NCBI RefSeq assembly: GCF_000328765.2
Contig: NC_019954.2
Location: 1,120,501-1,184,500 of the forward strand
Source of the DNA: Tepidanaerobacter acetatoxydans Re1
GTDB lineage: Bacteria > Bacillota > Thermosediminibacteria > Thermosediminibacterales > Tepidanaerobacteraceae
DNA: 64,000 nt
Reading direction: 5' to 3'
The notes under the pieces were generated by a model that ran no database searches, was not told where the DNA came from, and saw nothing but the letters and a program-made list of their open reading frames with translations. The position numbers were made by a program, and so were the translations under genes. Positions 46,903 to 55,495 of this stretch are shown piece by piece (the stretch's first letter is position 1; every line of letters starts with the position of its first letter).

Positions 46903-47907
46903 ATGAATTTTCGCAAAAGGCAAGAAGAAATCGAAAAAAGCTGTCTTTCTCCTTATGCATCGTTGAGCTCTAAGAGTAAAGGCAGATGTATTCCATGTGA
47001 AAAATGCAGTATACGAACCGATTTTCAAAGGGACAGAGATAGAATACTTCACTCAAAAGCTTTCCGGCGATTGAAACATAAAACCCAGGTGTTTATTTCT
47101 CCTGAAGGTGATCATTATAGGACCAGATTGACTCATACACTTGAGGTATCTCAAATTGCAAGGACGATATCTAGAAGCTTAAGGTTAAACGAAGACCTTA
47201 CTGAAGCTATAGCGCTAGGTCATGATTTAGGGCATACACCCTTCGGTCATACAGGTGAACAAGTTCTAAATGAATTGTTAGAGACAGGATTTAGGCACGA
47301 AGAACAGAGTGTAAGAGTTGTAGATTTTTTAGAACAAGGAAAGGGCTTAAATCTTACATGGGAAGTAAGGGATGGTATAAAAAATCATACTACGCGCGGA
47401 AACCCTGCCACACTTGAAGGCCAGGTGGTAAGATTATCTGATTGGATTGCGTATATAAATCACGATATCGATGATGCTGAAAGAGCAGGAATATTAAAGC
47501 CGGAAGATCTGCCTCAGGAATCAGTAAAGGTCTTGGGCAAAAAACACGGTGAACGTATCGATACAATGATTAAGGATGTTATATCAACAAGTTTCAAGCA
47601 ACCTATAGTAGCAATGAGTGATGATATATATAATGCAACGCAAAAGCTGCGGTCGTATTTATTTGAAAATGTTTACGTAGGTTCTTCTGCTAAAACTCAG
47701 GAAAAAAAAGTTAAAACAATGTTAAGACTTTTATTTGAGTATTATATCCAACACCCAAATTCCATGCCTCCTGAATTTATAAAAATTTCAAAAGAAGAGA
47801 ATATAAAAAGAGCTGTAGCCGATTATATAGCCGGTATGACGGATATATACGCCATTAAAAAATTTCGAGAGTTTTTTATGCCTTCATCTTGGCCGCTAGA
47901 AATCTGA
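46903..47907 (+). CDS. Deoxyguanosinetriphosphate triphosphohydrolase-like protein
   Basis: HD-domain dNTP triphosphohydrolase (Dgt family). 334 residues, the shorter type usual in Firmicutes. FRRLKHKTQVF near 48-58, RLTHTLEVSQIARTI near 69, and the metal site LGHDLGHTPFGHTGE near 105-119 with further histidines (RHEEQSVRVV near 130; NHTTRG near 158) are visible. Start ATG after GAGGTGAAG. In Clostridia it commonly precedes dnaG-rpoD, as here. Confidence 0.93.
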   Translation: MNFRKRQEEIEKSCLSPYASLSSKSKGRCIPCEKCSIRTDFQRDRDRILHSKAFRRLKHKTQVFISPEGDHYRTRLTHTLEVSQIARTISRSLRLNEDLTEAIALGHDLGHTPFGHTGEQVLNELLETGFRHEEQSVRVVDFLEQGKGLNLTWEVRDGIKNHTTRGNPATLEGQVVRLSDWIAYINHDIDDAERAGILKPEDLPQESVKVLGKKHGERIDTMIKDVISTSFKQPIVAMSDDIYNATQKLRSYLFENVYVGSSAKTQEKKVKTMLRLLFEYYIQHPNSMPPEFIKISKEENIKRAVADYIAGMTDIYAIKKFREFFMPSSWPLEI

Positions 47908-48004
47908 TAGAGTAATTTATCAATTATTTTATAGGACAAAAAGAAGGAATAATTGATACTGACGTAGAATAATGTGTATGTAAATTCAGAGGGAGGAGAG
48001 AAGA

Positions 48005-48061
48005 ATTTTACAATTTATTGCAAGAATAACTCCTCATTCTGGCTTTGAGGAGATTTTTTAA
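48005..48061 (+). other. Possible 18-codon leader ORF overlapping a hairpin, upstream of dnaG
   Basis: GGGAGGAGAG (47991-48000), a strong ribosome-type site, is followed 8 bases later by ATT TTA CAA and an 18-codon frame ending at TAA 48059. Its second half folds into the stem CTCCTCA/TGAGGAG (48030-48036 with 48046-48052) followed by ATTTTTTA, like a terminator. It could be a leader peptide with attenuation, or just the dgt terminator beside a chance purine run. No standard start codon is present. Confidence 0.3.
48030..48060 (+). terminator. Terminator-like hairpin between dgt and dnaG
   Basis: Seven-base stem CTCCTCA/TGAGGAG with a 9-base loop, followed by ATTTTTTA. It lies 17 bases before the dnaG start, so it may end dgt transcripts or attenuate read-through into dnaG-rpoD. 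Confidence 0.65.
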
Positions 48062-48076
48062 GATTTGGTGATAAAA

Positions 48077-49897
48077 ATGGGGTTTTATTCTGAAGAGGTC
48101 ATAAAAGAGGTACAGGACAGAGCAGATATAGTAGAAATTGTATCTGAATACACTTCTCTGAAAAAACAAGGAGGCAATCATATTGGTCTTTGCCCGTTTC
48201 ATGAGGAAAAGACTCCTTCCTTTAGTGTAGATGCGGAAAAACAATTGTTTTATTGTTTCGGATGCGGCATAGGCGGAAATGTATTTACTTTTATAATGAA
48301 AAAAGAAAACCTCAATTTTCCAGAGGCTGTTCGATATTTGGCTGATAAGTTCAACATAAAACTTCCGGGAAATATGGACAAAGACCTATCGCTGGAGTTT
48401 CAAGAAAAACGTGAATACCTTAGAGTAAATCGCTTGGCAGCAAAATACTACAATCACTGTTTGCTGCATACCCGCGAAGGTTCTAAAGCCATGGAATATA
48501 TAAAAGAGAGAGGATTGACTGCAGAAACAGTAGAAAAATTTTACCTAGGATATGCACCGCCATCTTGGGACGGACTTATAAAATTTGCTCATTTTGAGGG
48601 CGTAAAGATTGATACATTAGAGAAAATCGGTCTTATTATACCTAGAAAGGATAATAAAGGCTATTACGATAGATTTAGAAATAGGTTAATGTTTCCCATA
48701 GAAGATGTTACAAAGAATATTATTGGGTTTGGCGGGCGAGCTCTTGATGAATCAATGCCTAAATATTTAAATACTCCTGAAACGCCATTGTTTTCTAAAG
48801 GAGATAATTTATACGCTCTTTCCATGATAAAAAAAGACCCCGCGCTTGATACCATAGTGGTGGAAGGCTATATGGACTGCATAACATTGCACCAATATGG
48901 TTTTAATCAGTCTGTAGCTTCTCTTGGGACTGCTCTTACAAAAAATCAAGCAAGATTGCTTAAAAAATATACCGATGGGGTTATTCTTTCATATGATGCA
49001 GATGAAGCCGGGAAGGCTGCAACTATGAGGGGAATAGATATATTGGCACAAGAAGGTTTGAGAGTCAAGGTATTAAATATGCCAAACGGAAAAGACCCTG
49101 ATGAAGTCATAAAAACTTATGGTCCCCAACATTTTCAAAAACTGTTAACTGATTCTATGGATTTTATAAGCTACAAACTATTTCTGGCTAAAAAAGATAT
49201 AAATATACAAACACATGATGGAAAACTGAAATTCATTAAACGAGCAGTGGATATTTTAACAGGTGTCGATAATGAGCCGGAGCTGGAGTTATATGCCAAA
49301 AAATTAGCCAGCGAGCTCGGAATTTCAGTTCAGGCAATAAAAAAAGAAGTTCAAAGAAGAAAATTGGCAGACAATGGATATGAGTATAAAAAAAGCCATA
49401 TAAGAAATAATAATAAGGAATTTCACAAAATATCGCAGGTAACAGGTTTTCATAAAGCCGAGAGGAAATTATTAAAATTAATTCTTGAAAATGATAAGTT
49501 GCGCAAAAAAATGGCAGGTCAACTTGAACCTCGATTTTTCACAGGCAAAAATACGAAGAAAATTGCTGATGTTCTCTTTGAAATGATCGATAAAAATCAA
49601 GATATAGATAGCTCATATATATTTAATTATTTGGATGAAGAAGGATGTGCAGAACTTTCAACGATACTTATGGAAAATGTGGTTTTAAAAGATGGAGAAC
49701 TTATAAATTCACTTATAAAAAAGGTAAAGCAAGGCTATTTTAAAAAGTCTATTGTTCAAGTAAGAGAGCAAATCAGGAAGGCTGAATTATTGGGCCAAAG
49801 AGAGGAGATCAACAGTCTTTTGAACACTTATCAACAACTGAAAGCCGAAATGAATGAAGTGGAGGTAAGTAATACTCCAGGGAAGGAGGGAGCATAG
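48077..49897 (+). CDS. dnaG: DNA primase DnaG
   Basis: Synthesises RNA primers for replication. About 606 residues from ATG 48077 (an in-frame TTG at 48065 is possible). The N-terminal CHC2 zinc finger has Cys39, His42, Cys60 and Cys63 (LCPFHEEKTPSF; FYCFGCGIGG). The TOPRIM core has VVEGYMDCITL near 260 and SYDADEAGKAA near 308. The C-terminal helical DnaB-binding region is Lys/Glu-rich. It directly precedes rpoD, the conserved macromolecular synthesis arrangement. Confidence 0.95.
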   Translation: MGFYSEEVIKEVQDRADIVEIVSEYTSLKKQGGNHIGLCPFHEEKTPSFSVDAEKQLFYCFGCGIGGNVFTFIMKKENLNFPEAVRYLADKFNIKLPGNMDKDLSLEFQEKREYLRVNRLAAKYYNHCLLHTREGSKAMEYIKERGLTAETVEKFYLGYAPPSWDGLIKFAHFEGVKIDTLEKIGLIIPRKDNKGYYDRFRNRLMFPIEDVTKNIIGFGGRALDESMPKYLNTPETPLFSKGDNLYALSMIKKDPALDTIVVEGYMDCITLHQYGFNQSVASLGTALTKNQARLLKKYTDGVILSYDADEAGKAATMRGIDILAQEGLRVKVLNMPNGKDPDEVIKTYGPQHFQKLLTDSMDFISYKLFLAKKDINIQTHDGKLKFIKRAVDILTGVDNEPELELYAKKLASELGISVQAIKKEVQRRKLADNGYEYKKSHIRNNNKEFHKISQVTGFHKAERKLLKLILENDKLRKKMAGQLEPRFFTGKNTKKIADVLFEMIDKNQDIDSSYIFNYLDEEGCAELSTILMENVVLKDGELINSLIKKVKQGYFKKSIVQVREQIRKAELLGQREEINSLLNTYQQLKAEMNEVEVSNTPGKEGA

Positions 49898-51022
49898 ATG
49901 GCAAAAAAAGAGCAGATTGAAAAGAAAAGCGATAAAAAACCTGTTCAGGATAAAATGAAAATAGTAAGAGATTTAATTGAAAAAGGCAAGAAAAATGGTG
50001 TGCTTTCCTACGGAGAAATTATGGATGCTTTAGAGGATATAGAAGATTTGGACACGGAACAGATCGACAAGATATATGAATCTTTTGAAGAAATGGGCAT
50101 AGAGGTTTTAGATGATGGCGAAGAAATCCCGGAGGAAGAAACTTTGGAAGAAGTTCCTACTGAAGAAATAGACCTTTCTGCTCCTGAAGGGGTAGCCATT
50201 GATGATCCCGTTAGGATGTATTTGAAAGAAATAGGTAAGGTTCCACTCCTTTCGGCTGAGGAAGAGATAATGCTTTCAAAACGCATAGAAGAAGGAGATA
50301 AAGAGGCAAAGCGCCGATTAGCTGAAGCTAATCTGCGATTAGTCGTTAGCATTGCCAAGAAATATGTAGGCAGAGGTATGCTTTTCTTAGACTTAATTCA
50401 AGAAGGCAACCTGGGTTTGATGAAGGCAGTAGAAAAATTTGACTATAAGAAAGGTTATAAATTCAGCACATACGCAACTTGGTGGATTAGACAAGCGATT
50501 ACCAGAGCTATTGCCGATCAGGCCAGAACCATAAGAATTCCGGTGCATATGGTTGAGACCATAAACAAGTTGATCCGCATACAAAGGCAATTGTTACAGG
50601 AACTCGGGCGAGACCCGCTGCCGGAAGAAATAGCTGAAGAAATGGAATTGCCCGTTGAAAAGGTAAGAGAGATAATGAAAATAGCTCAAGAGCCTGTTTC
50701 GTTGGCGACTCCTATCGGCGAAGAAGAGGATAGTTTTTTAGGGGATTTTATTCCAGATGATGAGGCTTTAGCCCCTGCCGATGCAGCCGCCTATCTTCTT
50801 TTGAAAGAACAGTTGGAAGATGTGCTGGAAACTCTTACACCGAGAGAGGAAAAAGTTTTGCGATTAAGGTTTGGCCTTGATGACGGCAGACCTAGGACAC
50901 TAGAAGAGGTGGGTCAGGTTTTTGGTGTTACCCGCGAGAGAATCAGACAAATTGAAGCCAAGGCCTTAAGAAAACTCCGTCATCCTAGTAGAAGTAAAAG
51001 GCTTAAAGACTTTCTAGAATAA
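49898..51022 (+). CDS. rpoD: Housekeeping RNA polymerase sigma factor RpoD (SigA)
   Basis: Primary sigma factor. 374 residues, Firmicutes-type. Region 1.1 forms the acidic N-terminus, then region 1.2 ([17 protein letters not shown] near 103). Region 2 has [18 protein letters not shown] near 185, which reads the -10 box. Regions 3 and 4 end in the helix-turn-helix [21 protein letters not shown] near 340-360, which reads the -35 box. The ATG lies immediately after the dnaG stop behind GGAAGGAGGG. A terminator follows. Confidence 0.97.
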   Translation: MAKKEQIEKKSDKKPVQDKMKIVRDLIEKGKKNGVLSYGEIMDALEDIEDLDTEQIDKIYESFEEMGIEVLDDGEEIPEEETLEEVPTEEIDLSAPEGVAIDDPVRMYLKEIGKVPLLSAEEEIMLSKRIEEGDKEAKRRLAEANLRLVVSIAKKYVGRGMLFLDLIQEGNLGLMKAVEKFDYKKGYKFSTYATWWIRQAITRAIADQARTIRIPVHMVETINKLIRIQRQLLQELGRDPLPEEIAEEMELPVEKVREIMKIAQEPVSLATPIGEEEDSFLGDFIPDDEALAPADAAAYLLLKEQLEDVLETLTPREEKVLRLRFGLDDGRPRTLEEVGQVFGVTRERIRQIEAKALRKLRHPSRSKRLKDFLE

Positions 51023-51025
51023 CTT

Positions 51026-51062
51026 AAAAAATAGTGGGGATTTTTTTCTCCACTTTTTTACT
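51026..51062 (+). terminator. Terminator after rpoD
   Basis: The stem AGTGGGGA/TCTCCACT (51033-51040 with 51047-51054, one G-T pair) has A residues before it and a T-run after it. Confidence 0.88.
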
Positions 51063-51091
51063 TAAATCCACTTTTTATATCGAGGTTAAAC

Positions 51092-51775
51092 ATGAAACTT
51101 GGGAACAGACTGCAAACAATAACATCAAAGATTCCAAAAGGCTTAACAGTGGTTGATGTGGGAACTGATCATGCATATTTACCTATTTATTTAGTCAATA
51201 AAGGCATTTCAGAGAAAGTCATAGCCACCGAAATACTTCTGGGGCCTTATAGAAAGGCTCAGAAAAATATTACGAAAGCAGGTCTTCAAGATTTTATTGA
51301 TTTGCGGTTGGGGCCGGGATTTAATACCATAAATCCTGCAGAAGCTGATATTGCTGTTATAGCAGGTATGGGAGCGATGACAATCATTAATATAATAAAT
51401 GAGTCGAAGCAAGTTGCTGATTCTTTTGAAAAACTTATTTTGCAGCCTATGAAAAACCCGGCTGAATTGAGAAAATACCTTTTTAAAATAGGATATAAGA
51501 TAATTGATGAAGATGTAACTTGGGAAGATAATAAATTTTATGAGATAATAGTAGTTAGAAAAGCAAACTTATCACCATTTGATGAAACTGATATTATAGT
51601 GGGTCCTGTAATCCGCAATAAAAAAAATCCTGTGATAATCGAATATATTAATTATCGAATAAATATTTTACAAGGTATTATTAAAGACTTAAAAGTTTCC
51701 GATACAAAGGCTTGCCAAAAAGCTGTTCTGAAATATGAAAAACTATTAAAAACATTAGAGGAGGTCATAAAATGA
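51092..51775 (+). CDS. trmK: tRNA (adenine22-N1)-methyltransferase TrmK
   Basis: SAM-dependent methylation of A22 in tRNA. 227 residues. The Rossmann motif VVDVGTDHAYLPIYLV near 20-35, AVIAGMGAMTI near 88 and LQPMKNPAELRKYL near 113 are the YqfN/TrmK signature blocks. ATG follows GAGGTT. The stop overlaps nif3 by 4 bases, and the order rpoD-trmK-nif3 matches Bacillus. Confidence 0.93.
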   Translation: MKLGNRLQTITSKIPKGLTVVDVGTDHAYLPIYLVNKGISEKVIATEILLGPYRKAQKNITKAGLQDFIDLRLGPGFNTINPAEADIAVIAGMGAMTIINIINESKQVADSFEKLILQPMKNPAELRKYLFKIGYKIIDEDVTWEDNKFYEIIVVRKANLSPFDETDIIVGPVIRNKKNPVIIEYINYRINILQGIIKDLKVSDTKACQKAVLKYEKLLKTLEEVIK

Positions 51776-52884
51776 TTGCTTGCCAAACAATAGTGCAGAT
51801 ATTGGAGAAGTGGGCTCCTAAAAATCTTGCTTTAGATTGGGACAATCCAGGTCTTGCTATAGGTGACCTTTCCGAAAATGTTTCCAAGGTTCTTTTAACC
51901 CTTACGGTTACCCTTGAAACTGTTGAATTTGCAGCAAAAAATGGTTTCGAAATGATAATATCTCATCACCCACTTTTTTTTAAACCTTTGAAATCTTTAC
52001 GAAAAGATACACCTCTTGGGCAAATAGTCTATGAGGCGATAAACAACAATATCGTTATTTATTCTGCTCATACCAATATGGATGCTGCTTGCGGAGGGAT
52101 TAACGATATTCTGGCAAATGTTTTAGAATTGCAGCATATAGAAATTTTAAAACAAACTTATGAAGAGAAATTAAAAAAAATAGTTGTCTTTGTACCGAAA
52201 GATTATAAAGATGCGGTAAGGGATGCAATGTGCAATGCAGGTGCCGGCCATACAGGGAATTATAGCCACTGTAGTTTTAATGTTAACGGTATTGGTACAT
52301 TTAAACCTCTAGCCGGCTCAAAGCCATTTATCGGTCAAGAGGGAAAACTGGAAAAGGTTGACGAAATAAGAATTGAGACTATTGTTCCTGAAAGTTTACA
52401 AAGAAAAGTTATTAGCGCCATGTTGAAAACCCATCCCTATGAAGAAGTGGCTTTTGATATATACCCTCTTGAGAATTCTGGTAAGGCCTTTGGCCTGGGC
52501 CGGATAGGATATATTAAGGAATCTGTGTCGTTAAAGGACTTTTGCAAAACAGTTAAGCAAAAACTTGGCACATCCCATATAAGAGCGGTAGGAGATTTAA
52601 ATAAAGACATTCTAAAAGTTGCCGTGTGCGGAGGTGCCGGTGGTGACTTGATTCAGGCAGCGATATTCTCTGGAGCAGATGTATTTGTTACAGGTGACTT
52701 AAAATACCATGAAGCACTTGATGCTAAAGCTGCTGGCATTGCTATAATAGATGCTGGACACTTTTCTACAGAAAATCTTTTACTCCCGGTGCTTAAGGGC
52801 TATCTTGAGCAAGAAATAAAGCTTTTGAATAAACAAGCTGAGATTACCATATTTAAAAATGAAGATCCGTTTGTAATTATATGA
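51772..52884 (+). CDS. Nif3-like dinuclear metal centre protein (YqfO)
   Basis: 370 residues, the long form with an inserted PII-like domain. Metal ligand blocks are SHHPLFFKPLK near 64, SAHTNMDAACGG near 101 and GDLKYHEALDAKAAGIAIIDAGHFSTE-type sequence near 308-334. The insertion (about 130-235) separates the two halves. A role as GTP cyclohydrolase-like hydrolase or metal-related protein has been proposed for the family; substrate is unknown. Coupled to trmK and followed by a terminator. Confidence 0.92.
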   Translation: MIACQTIVQILEKWAPKNLALDWDNPGLAIGDLSENVSKVLLTLTVTLETVEFAAKNGFEMIISHHPLFFKPLKSLRKDTPLGQIVYEAINNNIVIYSAHTNMDAACGGINDILANVLELQHIEILKQTYEEKLKKIVVFVPKDYKDAVRDAMCNAGAGHTGNYSHCSFNVNGIGTFKPLAGSKPFIGQEGKLEKVDEIRIETIVPESLQRKVISAMLKTHPYEEVAFDIYPLENSGKAFGLGRIGYIKESVSLKDFCKTVKQKLGTSHIRAVGDLNKDILKVAVCGGAGGDLIQAAIFSGADVFVTGDLKYHEALDAKAAGIAIIDAGHFSTENLLLPVLKGYLEQEIKLLNKQAEITIFKNEDPFVII

Positions 52885-52917
52885 GAATAGGGATTATCCT
52901 ATTCTCTTTATTTTTTT
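52883..52917 (+). terminator. Terminator after nif3
   Basis: The nine-base stem GAGAATAGG/CCTATTCTC (52883-52891 with 52898-52906) is followed by TTTATTTTTTT; the stem overlaps the nif3 stop. Confidence 0.9.
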
Positions 52918-52936
52918 AAAGGAGGGAAAGCAGGCA

Positions 52937-53647
52937 ATGATAAAGGAAGAGTTAAACAATCTTTATAAACTTCAAGAAGTAGAAGGTCAATGCAAGATGC
53001 TTGAAAAAACTATAAAAAGTCACCCTGTTTTAAAAAACTTGTCTGAGTTAAAAAAAACTATAAATAATTTGGATACGGAATTTAAAAATAAAAAGGAACG
53101 TGTTAACTTTTTAAAAAAAGAGCTAAAACGAATTGAACAGAAAACAGATGAATATTGCAATATGATAAAACAGTTTGAAGAAAGAATTTACGGTGGCGAA
53201 GTAACAACAATAAAAGAGCTTAAAATCCTTAGAGATAAACAGGAAATTGCGAGACTTAAAGTAAAAGATTATGAAGAAAAAGCATTTGAAATGATGGAAG
53301 AACTCGACGACTTGGAAACAAACCTTATACAAGACAAAGAGATAATTACAAAAAAGAAAAAAGAATACAATGAAAAACGATTGAAAACTTGTCAGGAAAT
53401 TGATAGAATAAAAAAAGAGCTAGATATGATACTTAAACAAAAACAGCAGTTGGAGGCCGGCATTTCTACGGAAATTTTAAGCAAATACAACAGAATCAAG
53501 GAAGTTAAACATAACCCTGTTGCAATGGTCTCAGCTGATAGAAAATGCAGCGGATGCATGACTGAAATATCTGTAATGATAGCCCTAGAAGTTAAACAGT
53601 GTGTAGGTTTGGTTTATTGCGAGAATTGCGGAAGAATACTATTATAA
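52937..53647 (+). CDS. Coiled-coil protein with C4 zinc ribbon (CdsZ-like)
   Basis: 236 residues. A long alpha-helical coiled coil rich in Lys/Glu (about 1-195) ends in a four-cysteine zinc ribbon (CSGCMTE near 202 and YCENCGR near 229). The layout matches the family described in other bacteria as CdsZ/YqfQ-type zinc-ribbon proteins (pfam zf-RING_7) that occur near nif3 and RNase H genes. Suggested nucleic-acid or ribosome-associated role is family inference. ATG follows GGAGGG. Confidence 0.83.
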   Translation: MIKEELNNLYKLQEVEGQCKMLEKTIKSHPVLKNLSELKKTINNLDTEFKNKKERVNFLKKELKRIEQKTDEYCNMIKQFEERIYGGEVTTIKELKILRDKQEIARLKVKDYEEKAFEMMEELDDLETNLIQDKEIITKKKKEYNEKRLKTCQEIDRIKKELDMILKQKQQLEAGISTEILSKYNRIKEVKHNPVAMVSADRKCSGCMTEISVMIALEVKQCVGLVYCENCGRILL

Positions 53648-53668
53648 TAAGCTGAAATAGGAGGCCTT

Positions 53669-54094
53669 ATGAGTAAAGTTATAGCTTATACAGATGGCGC
53701 TTCCCGTGGTAATCCCGGGAATGCAGGAATCGGAGTCCTTTTGCTGGATGAAGATCACAATGTTATTAAAGAAATCAGTGAGTATATAGGTGAAACTACC
53801 AATAATATTGCAGAATATACCGCGATGATAACAGCTTTAAAGGAAGCTTTAGAAATGGATTTTGACGAAATTGAAGTTATTTCTGACAGCGAGCTTATGG
53901 TAAAACAAATTAATAAAGAATATCAAGTAAAAAATGAAGGTCTTAAACCTCTCTATAAAGAAATCTGTAAGCTGCTGGAAGAATTTAAAAGTTATACGGT
54001 TAGGCATGTAAGGCGGGAAAACAATAAAAGAGCTGATGAATTAGCAAACCGTGGGATTGATGAAGCCCTTGATGAAGAAGAATTAGATATCTAA
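53669..54094 (+). CDS. RNase HI-family protein (reverse-transcriptase-like)
   Basis: 141 residues. RNase H fold with the acidic catalytic set in order: AYTDGASRGNPG (Asp9), NNIAEYTA (Glu near 51), ISDSELMVKQI (Asp near 73) and NKRADELANRGID (Asp near 122). It lacks the basic handle of Escherichia coli RNase HI and belongs to the RnhA-like/YpdQ group. Starts at ATG after GGAGG and ends just before the rnpB promoter. Confidence 0.9.
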   Translation: MSKVIAYTDGASRGNPGNAGIGVLLLDEDHNVIKEISEYIGETTNNIAEYTAMITALKEALEMDFDEIEVISDSELMVKQINKEYQVKNEGLKPLYKEICKLLEEFKSYTVRHVRRENNKRADELANRGIDEALDEEELDI

Positions 54095-54114
54095 AAAATG
54101 GGAATTCATAAAAC

Positions 54115-54142
54115 TTGACAATAATGATTCTTGTGCTATAAT
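54115..54142 (+). promoter_or_regulatory. Promoter of rnpB
   Basis: TTGACA at 54115-54120 and TATAAT at 54137-54142 have a 16-base spacer, 28 bases before the estimated mature RNase P RNA. Confidence 0.75.
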
Positions 54143-54169
54143 TATAATCCCCTTATAAAATGATAAATG

Positions 54170-54546
54170 ATGAGTAAGTCAGATGGTCGCGGGCATTACT
54201 GCTCGAGGAAAGTCCGAGCTCCATAGGGCAAGGTGCTGGGTAACGCCCAGTGAGGGTGACCTCAAGGACAGTGCAACAGAAATATACCGCTTGGCATTTT
54301 TGGTAACGGTTTTAACCGTTCTTGCTGTAAGGCAGATTGCCAAGTAAGGGTGGAAAGGTGAGGTAAGAGCTCACCAGCGAGATGGTGACTTCTCGGCTCT
54401 GTAAACCCCACTTGGAGCAAGACCAAATAGGAGAGCTTAAACGGCGGCCCGCTGTGCTCTCGGGTATGGTCGCTAGAGGTGTCAGGCAACTGGCATCCTA
54501 GATAGATGACTATCTAAAACAGAACTCGGCTTATAGACTTACTCAT
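54170..54546 (+). ncRNA. rnpB: RNase P RNA
   Basis: Catalytic RNA that matures tRNA 5' ends. Helix P1 is visible as ATGAGTAAGTC at the 5' end paired with GACTTACTCAT at the 3' end. Conserved blocks in order are GAGGAAAGTCCGAGCTCC near 54209, ACAGTGCAACAGA near 54269, GGTAAGAGCTCACC near 54362 and CAGAACTCGGCTTA near 54520. The arrangement and length (about 377 bases) look like the ancestral (type A) architecture, though the class was not folded in detail. Own promoter and terminator are visible. End points are estimated from P1. Confidence 0.96.
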
Positions 54547-54555
54547 TTAAGTTTT

Positions 54556-54590
54556 AAAACCCCAAGGCATTATGCTGCCTTGGGGTTTGT
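54556..54590 (+). terminator. Terminator of rnpB
   Basis: The ten-base stem CCCCAAGGCA/TGCCTTGGGG (54560-54569 with 54576-54585) is followed by TTTGTTG. Confidence 0.9.
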
Positions 54591-54624
54591 TGCTTATAAG
54601 TCAAATGTATTAATTTGACAGTGA

Positions 54625-54862
54625 TCATAAAGTAAAGTTTTTATCCAAGCTTTCAGAGCCGCCATAGGAATAAAATAAAGCTTTTGCCCTCGGCCTTTAA
54701 CTCACTCATAATATAATTCACCATAATACCTATATCATCATAGCTTAAAGCATCAACCAAATCGGATATCGGCATTCATAAGCTTTTCCAAAAGGAGATT
54801 AACCTAAAACGGCAAAGCTTAATGCGGGGCATATTTAAGCTTATCAGTCGCATCATCTTCTC
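54625..54862 (-). pseudogene. Decayed coding sequence of unknown origin
   Basis: This fills the 325-base gap between rnpB and the hemerythrin gene. On the minus strand short coding-like stretches occur in successive frames: GEDDATDKLKYAPH then stops, VNLLLEKLMNADI, then in another frame ISDLVDALSYDDIGIMVNYI followed by MSELKAEGKSF, then FYSYGGSESLDKNFTL in a third. Joined, they read like one protein of about 80 residues broken by two stops and two frameshifts. I cannot name the family. Alternatively this is chance, but the compositions are unlike random AT-rich sequence. Confidence 0.4.
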
Positions 54863-54870
54863 CTTTTTGT

Positions 54871-55266
54871 TTACTTTTGAGAAACTATAAGTTTATCACT
54901 GCCTAGGATATGGTTACTTATCCAATTGATGATAAAATCCAACAATTCAAGTATGTATTGATTCTGATTCTCGTCTATTGTATCGAGCTTTACGGCGTTA
55001 AGCTTGTCAACAAAGCTATCATGAGCTTCTTTTTGTGCTGGATAGCCCTTATAATTTATACTGAGCATGTATTCTTCTTCTGACTTGAAATGGTATATTG
55101 CATAATCTCTAAGCTGTGTTAAAATCTCTATGATTCTATCGAACTTATCATAGCAAAAGTCATTTTTTAAAAGCTCATAAGCCTCATTGGCTATCTCAAA
55201 TAATTTTTGATGCTGTTTATCGATTTGTTCAACACCTATCTTATATTCTTCTTTCCATTTAATCAA
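54871..55266 (-). CDS. Bacteriohemerythrin
   Basis: Oxygen-binding diiron four-helix protein. 131 residues from TTG 55266, seven bases after GGAGG; the longer frame from ATG 55281 would place that site inside the gene. Iron ligands are His19 (DKQH), His59 and Glu63 (HFKSEEEY), His82 (KEAHDSF), His119 and Asp124 (NHILGSD). The other histidine of the usual HxxxH pair is Gln78 here. In an anaerobe it probably binds or removes oxygen. It stands alone between decayed sequence and the SCIFF-type maturase, on the opposite strand. Confidence 0.93.
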   Translation of the reverse strand: MIKWKEEYKIGVEQIDKQHQKLFEIANEAYELLKNDFCYDKFDRIIEILTQLRDYAIYHFKSEEEYMLSINYKGYPAQKEAHDSFVDKLNAVKLDTIDENQNQYILELLDFIINWISNHILGSDKLIVSQK

Positions 55267-55495
55267 AAAACACACCTCCAAATAAAATTTCTCTTACTAT
55301 ATTACCATATTTATGTTTTTTATGGCATTAGAAAGTTTTAAAAAGGTGATTTAATTAGTAAGAAATGACCTACTTACAATGGTTTCTTTTTGCATATTTT
55401 TAAGAACTTATCTTTATCAAGAGCAGCATTTATGATAAAATGAGAACGGTTCAAAATAAAAACAGCTATTATTGCAACAATGGGAGAGGATATAT

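Noticed and set aside
54262-54489. A 75-codon minus-strand ORF
   Set aside because: It lies entirely inside the RNase P RNA.
55472-55495. Longer start for the SCIFF-type maturase
   Set aside because: It would place the GGGAGAGG ribosome site inside the gene and add residues not expected before the RRE-like N-terminus.
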